A stretch of DNA of 9,334 nucleotides from an uncultured Pirellulaceae bacterium (GCA_934255105.1 CAKQNH010000128.1:1-9334), one strand, 5' to 3'. Numbered from the stretch's first letter, positions 1 to 7,764 are shown. The notes: generated from the letters alone by a model not told the origin. Made by a program: numbers and translations.

Positions 1-69
1 CTACCGGACCTGGCGCTTTCCGTATGATCGGTATAGGTTGCCAGCGGCGCGAAATCTGCTTTGACCATT

Positions 70-111
70 AGCTGCGTGAGTGCACAGTTGAAGAGCTGCG
101 TGAGTGCACAG
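70..111. repeat. 18-bp direct repeat, two copies
   Basis: The 18-mer AGCTGCGTGAGTGCACAG occurs at 70-87 and again, identical, at 94-111, giving a 24-bp period with a 6-bp spacer. On the minus strand the copies lie just upstream of an ATG at 66-68 that is open to the window edge, so they could be regulatory sites for a gene cut by the edge. They could equally be a local duplication. The repeat itself is certain; any role is not. Confidence 0.75.
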
Positions 112-119
112 AACCGTTT

Positions 120-167
120 GGCCAACGGCCATTGTCGATCCTCACCTAATGAATATGGCCGTTGGCC
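120..167. repeat. 13-bp perfect inverted repeat (possible hairpin)
   Basis: GGCCAACGGCCAT at 120-132 is the exact reverse complement of ATGGCCGTTGGCC at 155-167, with a 22-nt loop between. A GC-rich 13-bp stem is strong enough to act as a transcript end or RNA-stability element for a gene ending left of it. No T-run follows on the plus strand, so it is not a canonical intrinsic terminator. A protein-binding site or a remnant of a mobile-element end are alternatives. Confidence 0.6.
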
Positions 168-287
168 TTAAAAGGCGGAGTACGACAGAAACTTAAAACC
201 CACACACAGGCTTTCCAAACGCATTCTGTTTGCCCAGGCACGGGCGCAAACTCTTTAATTCAAACACGTTGCATCGAAATGGTGCAA

Positions 288-317
288 ACTCATGAATAGT
301 TCACTCATGAATAGTTC
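288..317 (+). repeat. 15-bp exact tandem duplication upstream of the AsmA-like gene
   Basis: The unit ACTCATGAATAGTTC is present twice with no gap (288-302 and 303-317), about 30 bp before the TTG start at 348. Replication slippage explains an exact duplication. Its position in the leader or promoter of the next gene means copy number could affect expression, but no promoter element can be pinned on it. Confidence 0.8.
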
Positions 318-347
318 GGGGTAAACCACTTAGTCGAGAACTCCCAT

Positions 348-3300
348 TTGAGCAATCTGCATCGAGTCTACCGAATAGCCAGCTTCCTCCTGATAGGCAT
401 GGGCGCGCAGCAAGCATGTTGGGGGGAGGGACCGTTGGATGCTGGTAGCTTTCCGGCCGGTGTGGTCGATCGGCAGTCGCTGCCCGCGGAACGGGCCTAC
501 AACTACAATTTCACCGACGTGCAAGCCAGCCAGATCGAAGGTTGGTTGCGCTGGATTGGCTACGAATTGCCAGTCGACGTTTCGGGGCAAGTCAGCGGTT
601 GGCTGTGGGCTCAACGCAGTTCACAAGGCTGGCTGAAATTCTCGGATTACCGCGTGGAAGGTGAGCTTGAATCGCCCCAACTGCAGATCGATTCTTGGGT
701 AGTGCAGCAAGCCAACTTGCGATTTGGCTATCGCGACGGCGTGTGGTACGTCGGTCGTCTGTCGGGTCGATTGGGCCAGCAGGCACGGGGCGCCAAACAG
801 CCTGTGCGAGCAATCGGGCAAGCGGACCTCACAGCCGCAGTGCCGATGGCTTCACCGCGGCTATTGAAAATCTCTGGCCATATCAACGAGATAAGTTTGC
901 AACCCTTAATGGATGCCTTCGCGCTCGGCAGCGATATCAGCATCGACAATCAGCCTGGCCGCTTGGCTTTTAATGGCCAAGTCCCAGTGGCGTCTATTAC
1001 CGATGCTACGGCATGGAATCTGGGCGGAGACATCGCCGTCCGCGGTATCCGTTTACAGACCGCGACCCCTCTCCCCGAGCTATCGATAAGCTCTCCCATA
1101 CGCCTGGAGTCTGGCCAGTGGAGCATTTCTCGAGCGCGGGTTGGCGCGGCCGAACAGCTTCTTGAAGTCGACGCTCAAGGCGATCTCAATGATGCGCGAT
1201 TACCCTATGAGCTAGCCATGTCTGGCAGCAATATTGACTTGCGCGCTGTCATCTCTGCCTTCGACGCGCCGCCTGCGAACTCGCCCGAGAGGCTGCCTAT
1301 CGTCCAGGGCCTCGCAACGCTAGACGGGCGAATTACGGGCAGCGTCAGTGGCGGCTTCGAAGCGGTCACGCTCAACGTGAGCTCACCATCGGTCTTGGCT
1401 GTCGGCGAAGTGTTCACCGATGTTCGGCTACAGGCCAGCCTGCCAATAGATGCTGGCATCCCGCAGGGGTTGGCGATTCGCCTGCAGCAGGCCAGTCTAG
1501 CCCATGGCCGATTGCGAGGGCTGGTTACATGGAGCTCGATGGTTGAGTTGGCTGCAGGGCTGCCGACTCAAGTGGACTTGGATTTTGAACAGTGTGAACT
1601 TGGTCGTATAGATCCAACTCGTTTGCCAGTGGCACTCACTGGATTAGCCGATGGGCAAGTACGGTTGCACATAACGCCACCGCGACCAGCGCGAGATTGG
1701 AGCGGCGAAGTGAGGCTGCGCGTTCGCAGTTTAGCTGCGGCCAACACTCCGCTGGGAGATACCTATCTGACTCTCTCTAAAGCGGTTGGCGCCCCGCAAA
1801 TCTCATTTGCGGTGCACGACAGCCAGCAGACACTTTCACTGCACGGCACGTGCGGGCTGGCGGGCGTGGACGATGCTGCAAGGCTTCCCGTTCAATTGAC
1901 CGACTATACCGTCACTGGGGAACTGCGTGATTACCACACGCAGGTCGACCTGCGTGACAGCTTGGGAGCCAGATTTGCTTCCGTACCGGTATCCGCCAAC
2001 GGGCAGTTCCAATTGTCAGGCAGGCTGGATAATGCACGCGAAAACCTCAATCAACTTTGGCCGAGCCGTGGTAGCGCGGCGCTCGACACATTGAGCATCG
2101 ACTTAGACGGACAGGTATTGCATCTGCAGGACGCTCGGCTGAACATTCAGCCTACCGCCTGGCGTATAGAACGCTTCCGTTTGGTCAGCAGCCAGCGACC
2201 CAACCCAAGCGATGTGAGGGAATCGAGTCCGGTGCGAACCGTGACCGAGGGACGCGTGGTTGGATCGGCAATCATTCGTCGCGATGCTCAGGGAGAGCAT
2301 CTGCTGAACCTGCGAGTGGCTGAGCTGGAGCTAGAGCCTTTCCTTGCCAGCTTGGCTCCCCAAGCATTGCACGGGTTAAAGGGGAAAGTCAACATAGAAA
2401 CTCGCTTGAAAAAACCTGCTAACGAACCATTGCTTGCGGCGGGGTGGCTGGGGCAGTTCGCTGGCCAACTGCGCGATGTTTCGTTTCGCGATGTAGGGCT
2501 GAGCGAACTGGCGTTTGGCGGCGAACTGCAGTCGCAGAGGATCGCGCTGCAAGTGGCTGGCAGCTTGTTAGGTGGCGAGTTGGATGCCAAAGTCGATTTG
2601 CCAATGCAGCAATTGACTGCGATGCTCAACGCGGGGACCGCGCCGCAGGGGATTTCGCGAGCTGACAATGCCAGTGCTGATATACCCAGTGCCGGTAGCT
2701 CCAATTCCCAGTATGAACTAGACGCCACGTTGAAAGCAGCTCAGCTCAATCGCTTGATGGGCACGATCTTCGGCCGTCAGACGGGCAGCAAATATGCTGG
2801 CACGGCCGATCTTCGCGTCACAGCTAGCTCGCCGACGACGGGGGGCAGTCCAATCGTCGACGCGAACCTCAGGATTCCGAATTTCAACTTCGAGCGACAA
2901 TCGTTAGCTCAAGACTTACAGGCGACGTTGCGCTACCGCGACGGCAATCTGGTGATCGACAGTTTGGGCGGCGGCATCGCCGGAGGCCGCATTGAAGTAG
3001 CGGGGGAACTGCGTGAGGATGTGCAGGGCGTCCAGGTGGGCGATCTGCGGTTTGCTGCAGAGCAATTGCAATTGCCTGCCATGCTAGCCTGGTTTGCTCC
3101 CGAACAGGTGGGACGATATTCGGGAACCTTTAACTACTCTGGTCGCGCACTGGTGGGCCGCGAGATCCAACTCACTGGTGCGGCGCGTCTGAGCGACGCG
3201 ATGCTCAGCGGCTACGCGATTCAAAGCGTGCGCAGTCACCTGAGCGTCTGGCTGGCGCGTAGCGGACGCCTACACGAAGTATCGACGCGGAGCATCAGCG

Positions 3301-4013
3301 GCACTGCCTTAGGAGGTACTGCGCGAGGCAGCGCTCGACTGCATGGCGACACGCGCTACGAATTCACCAGCAACTTTGAAATTGCCAACGGCAAACTCGA
3401 CCAACTCAGTCGAGCTCTTGGCTTTGAACGCATCATTGGGACAGGTCGATTCGACGCTCAGGCCGCCTTGCACAGCGATGATGCGGGCAAATTGAGTGCG
3501 CTGACAGGACCTCTCCGATTGGATTTCCAAAGCGGCGATGCGGCTGCCGTCCCCATCCTGGCAGACCTAGGCCGACTACTCCCCGTATTGCAACTGAGCG
3601 CCACCGACATCAACAATGGCCGCTTGAATGCTCAGTTTGGTCAAGGGCAACTGCGCCTGCTGAATTTCTACTTGACCAGCGATGCCTTTTGGCTGGTCGG
3701 CAATGGCACGACCAGTTTAGCCACCGGCGGGCTGGATATTAGCGCGGTGATCAGCACGGGCGGCGGGATCGAATCGCAGATTGCGCAAGGCGCCAGCCAG
3801 AAGTTGATTGCCGCTGCGCTTCCACAACTGCTGTTGTTTACCCAATTGAATGACTTAGTACGCAATCGCACCGTTTATCTGCGCATTGGCGGACGAACCA
3901 GTCGACCCGTGATCCAGCCACAACTGGCCCCCACTTTAGCGCGCGTGCTGCTGCAGAATGTTCGCAGAAGCCTGCTGGCGACCCCCGCAGCCGATGCCGC
4001 CAATCAAAACTGA
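348..4013 (+). CDS. Large exported AsmA/TamB-like protein (1221 aa)
   Basis: Probably a periplasmic or inner-membrane-anchored protein of the AsmA-like group, whose members (AsmA, TamB, YhdP) form long beta-rich scaffolds or grooves used in outer-membrane assembly and phospholipid transport. The N-terminus (residues 1-26) looks like a signal peptide or anchor: basic residues H5-R9, then a hydrophobic IASFLLIGMGA core, with no lipobox. The body is low in Lys and Cys and rich in short alternating beta-strand patterns. An AsmA-type signature, a helix LxxxLxxLxP followed by GxxxxxxxL, recurs at about residues 662-687 (LEPFLASLAPQALHGLKG), 800-824 and 906-932 (LPAMLAWFAPEQVGRYSG). The C-terminal part, about 1005-1200, resembles the AsmA-like C-terminal region and ends in an IGGRTSRPVIQP segment that matches the 'G(T)..P.. 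P' ending of such proteins. The TTG at 348 is the only good start, because the frame is closed at 312-314 and an internal ATG would cut the signal peptide; no clear ribosome binding site is seen. The family is fairly sure, the cargo unknown. Confidence 0.85.
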   Translation: MSNLHRVYRIASFLLIGMGAQQACWGEGPLDAGSFPAGVVDRQSLPAERAYNYNFTDVQASQIEGWLRWIGYELPVDVSGQVSGWLWAQRSSQGWLKFSDYRVEGELESPQLQIDSWVVQQANLRFGYRDGVWYVGRLSGRLGQQARGAKQPVRAIGQADLTAAVPMASPRLLKISGHINEISLQPLMDAFALGSDISIDNQPGRLAFNGQVPVASITDATAWNLGGDIAVRGIRLQTATPLPELSISSPIRLESGQWSISRARVGAAEQLLEVDAQGDLNDARLPYELAMSGSNIDLRAVISAFDAPPANSPERLPIVQGLATLDGRITGSVSGGFEAVTLNVSSPSVLAVGEVFTDVRLQASLPIDAGIPQGLAIRLQQASLAHGRLRGLVTWSSMVELAAGLPTQVDLDFEQCELGRIDPTRLPVALTGLADGQVRLHITPPRPARDWSGEVRLRVRSLAAANTPLGDTYLTLSKAVGAPQISFAVHDSQQTLSLHGTCGLAGVDDAARLPVQLTDYTVTGELRDYHTQVDLRDSLGARFASVPVSANGQFQLSGRLDNARENLNQLWPSRGSAALDTLSIDLDGQVLHLQDARLNIQPTAWRIERFRLVSSQRPNPSDVRESSPVRTVTEGRVVGSAIIRRDAQGEHLLNLRVAELELEPFLASLAPQALHGLKGKVNIETRLKKPANEPLLAAGWLGQFAGQLRDVSFRDVGLSELAFGGELQSQRIALQVAGSLLGGELDAKVDLPMQQLTAMLNAGTAPQGISRADNASADIPSAGSSNSQYELDATLKAAQLNRLMGTIFGRQTGSKYAGTADLRVTASSPTTGGSPIVDANLRIPNFNFERQSLAQDLQATLRYRDGNLVIDSLGGGIAGGRIEVAGELREDVQGVQVGDLRFAAEQLQLPAMLAWFAPEQVGRYSGTFNYSGRALVGREIQLTGAARLSDAMLSGYAIQSVRSHLSVWLARSGRLHEVSTRSISGTALGGTARGSARLHGDTRYEFTSNFEIANGKLDQLSRALGFERIIGTGRFDAQAALHSDDAGKLSALTGPLRLDFQSGDAAAVPILADLGRLLPVLQLSATDINNGRLNAQFGQGQLRLLNFYLTSDAFWLVGNGTTSLATGGLDISAVISTGGGIESQIAQGASQKLIAAALPQLLLFTQLNDLVRNRTVYLRIGGRTSRPVIQPQLAPTLARVLLQNVRRSLLATPAADAANQN

Positions 4014-4065
4014 GCAAGTCGCTAGTGCTCTGTCCAGACTAAGTCTTGGGGTTGCAGCTTTAATT

Positions 4066-4360
4066 GTAGAACGGTTGTCCCAACCGTTTCCTCATAGACC
4101 GGTTGCCCCAACCGTTTCCTCGTAGAACGGTTGTCCCAACCGTTTCCTTGTAGACCGGTTGTCCCAACCGTTTCCTTGTAGACCGGTTGCCCCAACCGTT
4201 TCCTTGTAGACCGGTTGCCCCAACCGTTTCCTCGTAGAACGGTTGTCCCAACCGTTTTCCGACGCAGTTGTCCCAGCCGTTTTCCGACGCAGTTGTCCCA
4301 ACCGTTTTCCGTAGAACGGTTGTCCCAACCGTTTTCCCAAGCAGTTGGGACAACTGCTCC
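4066..4360. repeat. Tandem array of about 11 hairpin-forming repeats (28-bp period)
   Basis: Starts of units 1-7 are 4066, 4094, 4122, 4150, 4178, 4206 and 4234, exactly 28 bp apart. They are followed by shorter units at 4261 (25 bp), 4286 (25), 4311 (27) and a divergent last one at 4338-4360. Each carries an inverted repeat. In type A units (1, 3, 7, 10) this is AACGGTTG-TCC-CAACCGTT, an 8-bp stem with a 3-nt loop. Type B (2, 5, 6) has GACCGGTTG-CCC-CAACCG, type C (8, 9) has GACGCAGTTG-TCC, and unit 4 is an A/B hybrid. Linkers are GTAGA on the left and CCTC or CCTT on the right. There are no unique spacers and no nearby cas gene. The array fills the 535-bp gap between two co-oriented genes; 4361-4548 shows nothing else. 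Possible roles are a transcript-end or RNA-stability element, a protein-binding cluster, or a selfish minisatellite. Confidence 0.93.
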
Positions 4361-4548
4361 ACATGCTACCCCAATATTAAAGCTGGACGGGGCGCTAGCT
4401 GCCTTGGGGCATATCACCCAGCCCAGCATTGCGACTGATCGGCGCTTTCTTTTTCCGCAGCCTGCTAGGCGAAACGAGCCGCATTGGTGAAGATTGTGGC
4501 TGAATTACAACCACCTTCAGAAAATAATGCGAAAGAAGAAGCACTGCG

Positions 4549-5646
4549 ATGCTGTTGGCGTTTGATCCCGAATGGCAGATTTTTGCCACACTGCTCGGCT
4601 ATTCTGCCGCTGTCATTCTAGCATCCGTGCTGGGGGGCTTGCTGCCGGAATGGATCCGGCTGACACACAACCGCATGCAAATTATGATCAGCTTCGTGGG
4701 GGGAGTCATGTTGGGCATCGCTGTGTTCCATATGATTCCGCATGCCCTGGCCAGCTTGGGCGGGGACCGGATCGATCAAGTCATGTGGGGCCTGATGCTC
4801 GGTATGTTAACGACTTTTTTCCTCCTCCGCTCTTTTCACTTCCATCATCACGAACCGGCCCACTTTGGCTTAGTGGCCAATGAACAAGCCTTGAAGACCG
4901 CCGAAGCGGCCGACCCGCGCCAGCCCACTGCACCGGATCAGACGCATGGGCCCAGCCATAGTCACGCACATTCCGAAGACTGCAGCGGACACGGACACCA
5001 CCACGCGGGACATGGTCATCACGCCGCCGACGTGCAGCGCGGTACGACGCGTTGGATGGCCGTGCTGGTCGGTCTCGGCCTGCACACGCTCATGGACGGA
5101 GTGGCATTATCCAGCGGCGTGGTGGCGGAGGCGGGACACATCGGGCATGGCATCCTGCCGGGGTTCGGGATTTTTCTAGCCGTTTTACTGCACAAGCCGC
5201 TCGACGCCGTCTCGATCACATCGCTGATGCACCCCGTGACCACGCCCAGTCGGCGGATGATGGTCAATATTGGCTTCGCGCTAATGTGTCCACTGGGAGC
5301 CTTTCTGTTTTGGATTGGCGCTAGCCAATTGAGCGGTGCGTGGGGGACCAGCTTAGCCGGCTGGGGGCTGGCCTTTTCTGCGGGCGTTTTCCTGTGCATA
5401 TCGCTCAGCGATTTGCTTCCCGAGATGGAGTTCCATTCACACAGCCGGATCCAATTAACAGCCGCACTATTGCTCGGGATTGCCGCCGCCCTGGCAATTG
5501 GTTTAGTGGAAGGTGAGCATGCACACAGCCACAGCCACAGCCACGCACCTGCTGCCGATGAGCAGGTTGTTGTTGAGCCCACTGTGGCTGGGTCCACTGC
5601 TCTTGAGCACACTGCCGACGAACGCGTTCAGGTCGCCAGGCCTTAA
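4549..5646 (+). CDS. ZIP-family divalent metal transporter (365 aa)
   Basis: Likely imports Zn2+ or a related divalent cation across the inner membrane. Hydrophobic segments fit the usual eight-helix ZIP plan: about 8-33, 44-66, 76-94, then a cytosolic-type loop, then 168-190, 203-228, 238-258, 268-290 and 302-320. TM2 carries GGVMLGIAVFHMIPHAL with H61 and H65. TM4 has the metal-site motif HTLMDG (H179, D183). TM5 has HKPLD (H215, D219), where many ZIPs have HExPHE or HxxxE. TM7 ends with the family-typical LSDLLPEME followed by HSH. Loop residues 96-158 are very His-rich (HFHHH, HSHAHSEDCSGHGHHH, HGHH), and the C-terminal tail has HAHSHSHSHA (about 324-333); such stretches bind metal and sense or buffer it. 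The ATG at 4549 opens directly on TM1, with a weak purine-rich GAAAGAAGAAG upstream. It stands alone, converging on the minus-strand operon. No Zur-like operator was recognised. The exact metal is inferred. Confidence 0.92.
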   Translation: MLLAFDPEWQIFATLLGYSAAVILASVLGGLLPEWIRLTHNRMQIMISFVGGVMLGIAVFHMIPHALASLGGDRIDQVMWGLMLGMLTTFFLLRSFHFHHHEPAHFGLVANEQALKTAEAADPRQPTAPDQTHGPSHSHAHSEDCSGHGHHHAGHGHHAADVQRGTTRWMAVLVGLGLHTLMDGVALSSGVVAEAGHIGHGILPGFGIFLAVLLHKPLDAVSITSLMHPVTTPSRRMMVNIGFALMCPLGAFLFWIGASQLSGAWGTSLAGWGLAFSAGVFLCISLSDLLPEMEFHSHSRIQLTAALLLGIAAALAIGLVEGEHAHSHSHSHAPAADEQVVVEPTVAGSTALEHTADERVQVARP

Positions 5647-6041
5647 CAGCGAGGCCAAACAACGGTCGCAAGCCCTGGGCGTGCGAACCGCGCCGTCCGG
5701 AAACCAAAGGAAAAGTGGAGCGGCCATTCGACTACGCGGAAAAAAACCTTCTCACTGGCCGTAGCTTCTCGCACGAACAAGCAGATGGAACGCGGAGTGT
5801 CTTGGAGATGTTAGCCGCAAGGAAGTTCCCGATGCGTTGAGCCACCGTCACCGGATCGTTGCCAGCTTTCTGATTGACCATTTTCATGGCGGCCTAACGC
5901 CTGTTCTGACGCTAATGACCATGAAGCGGGCTGCCGCGGTTTCTACGGAGGCAATCGCCCGAGCCTATTGTCTGGAGGCGTTCTGGTTCCTGAATGGTCC
6001 AACCCTGAGATGCTGAACACTTGGCGTTGCCGGCTTGATAC
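5647..6041. other. Convergent intergenic region without a confident gene
   Basis: This 395-bp gap separates the end of the ZIP gene (+) from the end of the S8 peptidase gene (-). A plus-strand frame is open for 83 codons from 5765 to a TGA at 6014-6016, with protein-like composition (for example EVPDALSHRHRIVASF), but it has no start codon near its beginning and no ribosome binding site. It may be a decayed gene remnant or chance. A weak 6-bp inverted pair CGGCCA / TGGCCG spans about 5720-5762 around an A-run, but I would not call it a terminator. Confidence 0.45.
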
Positions 6042-7667
6042 CTATTGGATTCGCTCGCGAACGTCCTGACGCAATTCAATTGGAATCGTCTGCCAGCCAG
6101 TCGCTTGTAGAACTTGAACAGTCTGGTCGTATACCGGCAATGACTTGGAAGGGTCATAGAGCGTCGCAATAATGGCAACGCTCTGAGTGATTGCATCAAA
6201 ATTTTTGTCTCGAAGATACAATTGCACCCTCAGTCGCATTCGATCTGCGGCACGTCCGCGAAACTCGTCTTGAAACACCTTTACTGGAGACCATTTGAAA
6301 CCCTGCTCAATAAGATGTCGTTCGCCAAGCGTAGAATAGTCTTTCGGGTGAAATGAGACAAGTTTCGAATGCGATGGATCATCGCCTGGATTCGTTGGGT
6401 CAAAGCTACCAAGAGAGACTTCGACGTTCGCGCGGCAATAGTCGTATCCCCCCTCTTCGGAGAGCGGTGGATCATAAACCGCAGTGAGCATGAAGCCACC
6501 TCGTAGTTTGCCTTCATCAGTCCGAAAGCACTCTGGAATGGGGAAGTCCAACTTGCTGAAGATTCGTCGATTGGATGGGATTTCCGGTTCGAATAGCAGT
6601 GTCGCGCGGTGGGGTTCACACTCAAGCAATTCGCGAAGCGACCCCGGAACGCCGAACCCTTTGTACCGAAGTTCGGCTGCAGTCGTTTTATGCGAACGCA
6701 GAGCAGCCGAATGCACGATCAGCGCTTTTGTCATATTGATCGACAGTGCATTACCCTGCGTCGCAGACAACGTACCGGCAGCAATGGTAGCGATCAGAGG
6801 TGTCGAGAAGCTTGTGCCAATAGACTCGACCATTGTGCCGCCACCAGTCGTACTAATGACGCCGGTTTGTGCGTAGTTGAAACTCGCGTCGCAGTTCCCG
6901 CCATAGTGGCACACCTCTGGCTTCGGCATAAACGCGATGCCTGGGCCACGCCGCGAAAACGGCGATGGCTCACCCGGTTGTGCTAGAGTTCGCTTGTTTG
7001 CCTTATGCGCGACCGACCCAACAGTCAATGCTCGAACCGAGTCAGCCGGGGCTACGATACGATCCGCTTCTGAAGCGGGAACCGTCGGCCACGATCGCAG
7101 TGGTGCAATGCGGACGTTTCCGGCGCAATTGACGAACAAGACACTGTGCTCTTCCTGAATCTTGTCCAGTGCAATGGCAAAGTCTGAAACTTGATTGTCC
7201 AAGCATGGCGTCTGATCGCTCGCCAGCGACAAGCTCCAAACTTTGACATCGGTATACTGTTTGACCACCCGCCGAATAATTCTTAGAAGTTCGTCCTCGT
7301 AAAGATTGCTGGCTCCTGGCACGGCGACGACTTTTGCCTGCACGTCTGGAAAATCATCCGAGCCATTGAGAGAGCGGCCGTTCGCAATCAGACCAGCGAT
7401 GAAGCTACCGTGGTCGTTATTCTGATCCGACCTTGGAACGTCAGTTTCATCACGGGTCACCACCCAGGCTTGCAATCGCGAATCATTCGGATCAGTTCCC
7501 GAGTCGATCAAACCAACGACAGGATAGTCCTCTCCAACAACCGGCGGAGGGAACGACTGGTCGTTCGTGGCACCGACGGGCAGGTACTGTGCCGTCAACG
7601 AAAACGTCGGCAGTGGCATCAGCAGCGTCCAAATCGCTCGCCAAGCTTTGACGGAACGCATCATCAA
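6042..7667 (-). CDS. Subtilisin-like S8 serine peptidase, catalytic part; N-terminus disrupted
   Basis: Cleaves peptide bonds by an Asp-His-Ser triad. Numbering from the TTG at 7667 (541 aa), the triad is visible as D55 (VVGLIDSG), H86 (NNDHGSF) and S286 (GTSFSTP), with oxyanion Asn N184 (NCAGN). Stretches such as PADSVRALTVGS, PSPFSRRGPG, HYGGNCD, KALIVHSAA, FPIPECFR, DYCRANVEVSLG and GFKWSPVK match, from memory, the large S8 family encoded next to a AAA+ ATPase. The C-terminal 200 residues form its beta-rich extra domain and are complete. The start is doubtful. The TTG/ATG/ATG cluster at 7661-7667 has only a weak upstream site and makes a leader resembling a signal peptide (VKAWRAIWTLLMPLPTFSL). 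The better start, ATG at 7764 with GGAGG, is in another frame. Family members carry roughly 200 or more residues before the first catalytic motif that are missing here. I read it as an internally deleted, frame-shifted gene whose catalytic domain may still be made. It lies downstream of and partly coupled to the ATPase. Confidence 0.8.
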   Translation of the reverse strand: MMMRSVKAWRAIWTLLMPLPTFSLTAQYLPVGATNDQSFPPPVVGEDYPVVGLIDSGTDPNDSRLQAWVVTRDETDVPRSDQNNDHGSFIAGLIANGRSLNGSDDFPDVQAKVVAVPGASNLYEDELLRIIRRVVKQYTDVKVWSLSLASDQTPCLDNQVSDFAIALDKIQEEHSVLFVNCAGNVRIAPLRSWPTVPASEADRIVAPADSVRALTVGSVAHKANKRTLAQPGEPSPFSRRGPGIAFMPKPEVCHYGGNCDASFNYAQTGVISTTGGGTMVESIGTSFSTPLIATIAAGTLSATQGNALSINMTKALIVHSAALRSHKTTAAELRYKGFGVPGSLRELLECEPHRATLLFEPEIPSNRRIFSKLDFPIPECFRTDEGKLRGGFMLTAVYDPPLSEEGGYDYCRANVEVSLGSFDPTNPGDDPSHSKLVSFHPKDYSTLGERHLIEQGFKWSPVKVFQDEFRGRAADRMRLRVQLYLRDKNFDAITQSVAIIATLYDPSKSLPVYDQTVQVLQATGWQTIPIELRQDVRERIQ

Positions 7668-7764
7668 CGTCTTTAAAGACTTTTCTCGGAGCTGGGGCTG
7701 GCGGCACGGCCGATAAGTCTCGGTCTTCTGTCAGTACTAGGCGAATAGGACGTCGATCAGCCAT
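7492..7764 (-). pseudogene. Frame-separated N-terminal fragment of the S8 peptidase
   Basis: The ATG at 7762-7764 overlaps the ATPase stop codon (ATGGCTGA, 7757-7764) and is preceded by GGAGG at 7774-7778, nine bases upstream, so it is the natural start of the second gene. It encodes MADRRPIRLVL, then a Pro-Ala linker and KVFKDVDDAFRQSL, which fits the 'RPI.LVL ... rKvF..v....R..L' start that I recall for the ATPase-linked S8 peptidases. After about residue 55 the frame turns into Arg/Cys-rich nonsense and stops at 7492. The catalytic frame (QYLPVGATND, then PVVGLIDSG) runs in the +1 frame across the same bases. The junction must lie near 7570-7620. A simple one-base error would not restore the missing N-terminal domain, so a larger deletion is the best reading. 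Confidence 0.65.

Larger units (their letters stand above)
1..347. other. Left-edge stretch without a confident gene
   Basis: No long open frame covers this stretch. One plus-strand frame stays open from the window edge to a TGA at 62-64 and would give a 20-residue C-terminal tail beginning YRTWRFPYDRY, so the end of an upstream gene is possible. A minus-strand ATG at 66-68 is also open to the edge, and 20-odd codons cannot decide between them. The rest holds the three repeat structures listed separately. The frame of the downstream gene is closed by a TAG at 312-314, so that gene cannot begin further left than 315. I see no convincing promoter. Confidence 0.5.

Noticed and set aside
1..68. 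Partial gene at the left edge
   Set aside because: A plus-strand tail ending at 64 and a minus-strand start at 68 are both open. About 20 codons cannot choose between them.
4066..4360. CRISPR array
   Set aside because: Repeats are directly adjacent, linkers are near-identical rather than unique spacers, unit length drifts, and no cas gene is present.
4022..4429. Long overlapping minus-strand open frames with repeats such as NGWDNRSTRKRLGQP
   Set aside because: They are produced by the 28-bp repeat array, whose unit has no stop on the minus strand in any frame. Because 28 is not a multiple of three, all three frames stay open and share the same peptides, so there is no sign of coding.
5892..5898. 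GCCTAAC, resembling an integron attC core
   Set aside because: No matching GTTRRRY partner lies within a suitable distance downstream and no integrase is seen.
7580..7620. Programmed +1 frameshift joining the two peptidase frames
   Set aside because: No clear slippery site is present, and a simple frame shift would still leave most of the N-terminal domain missing, so a deletion explains more.
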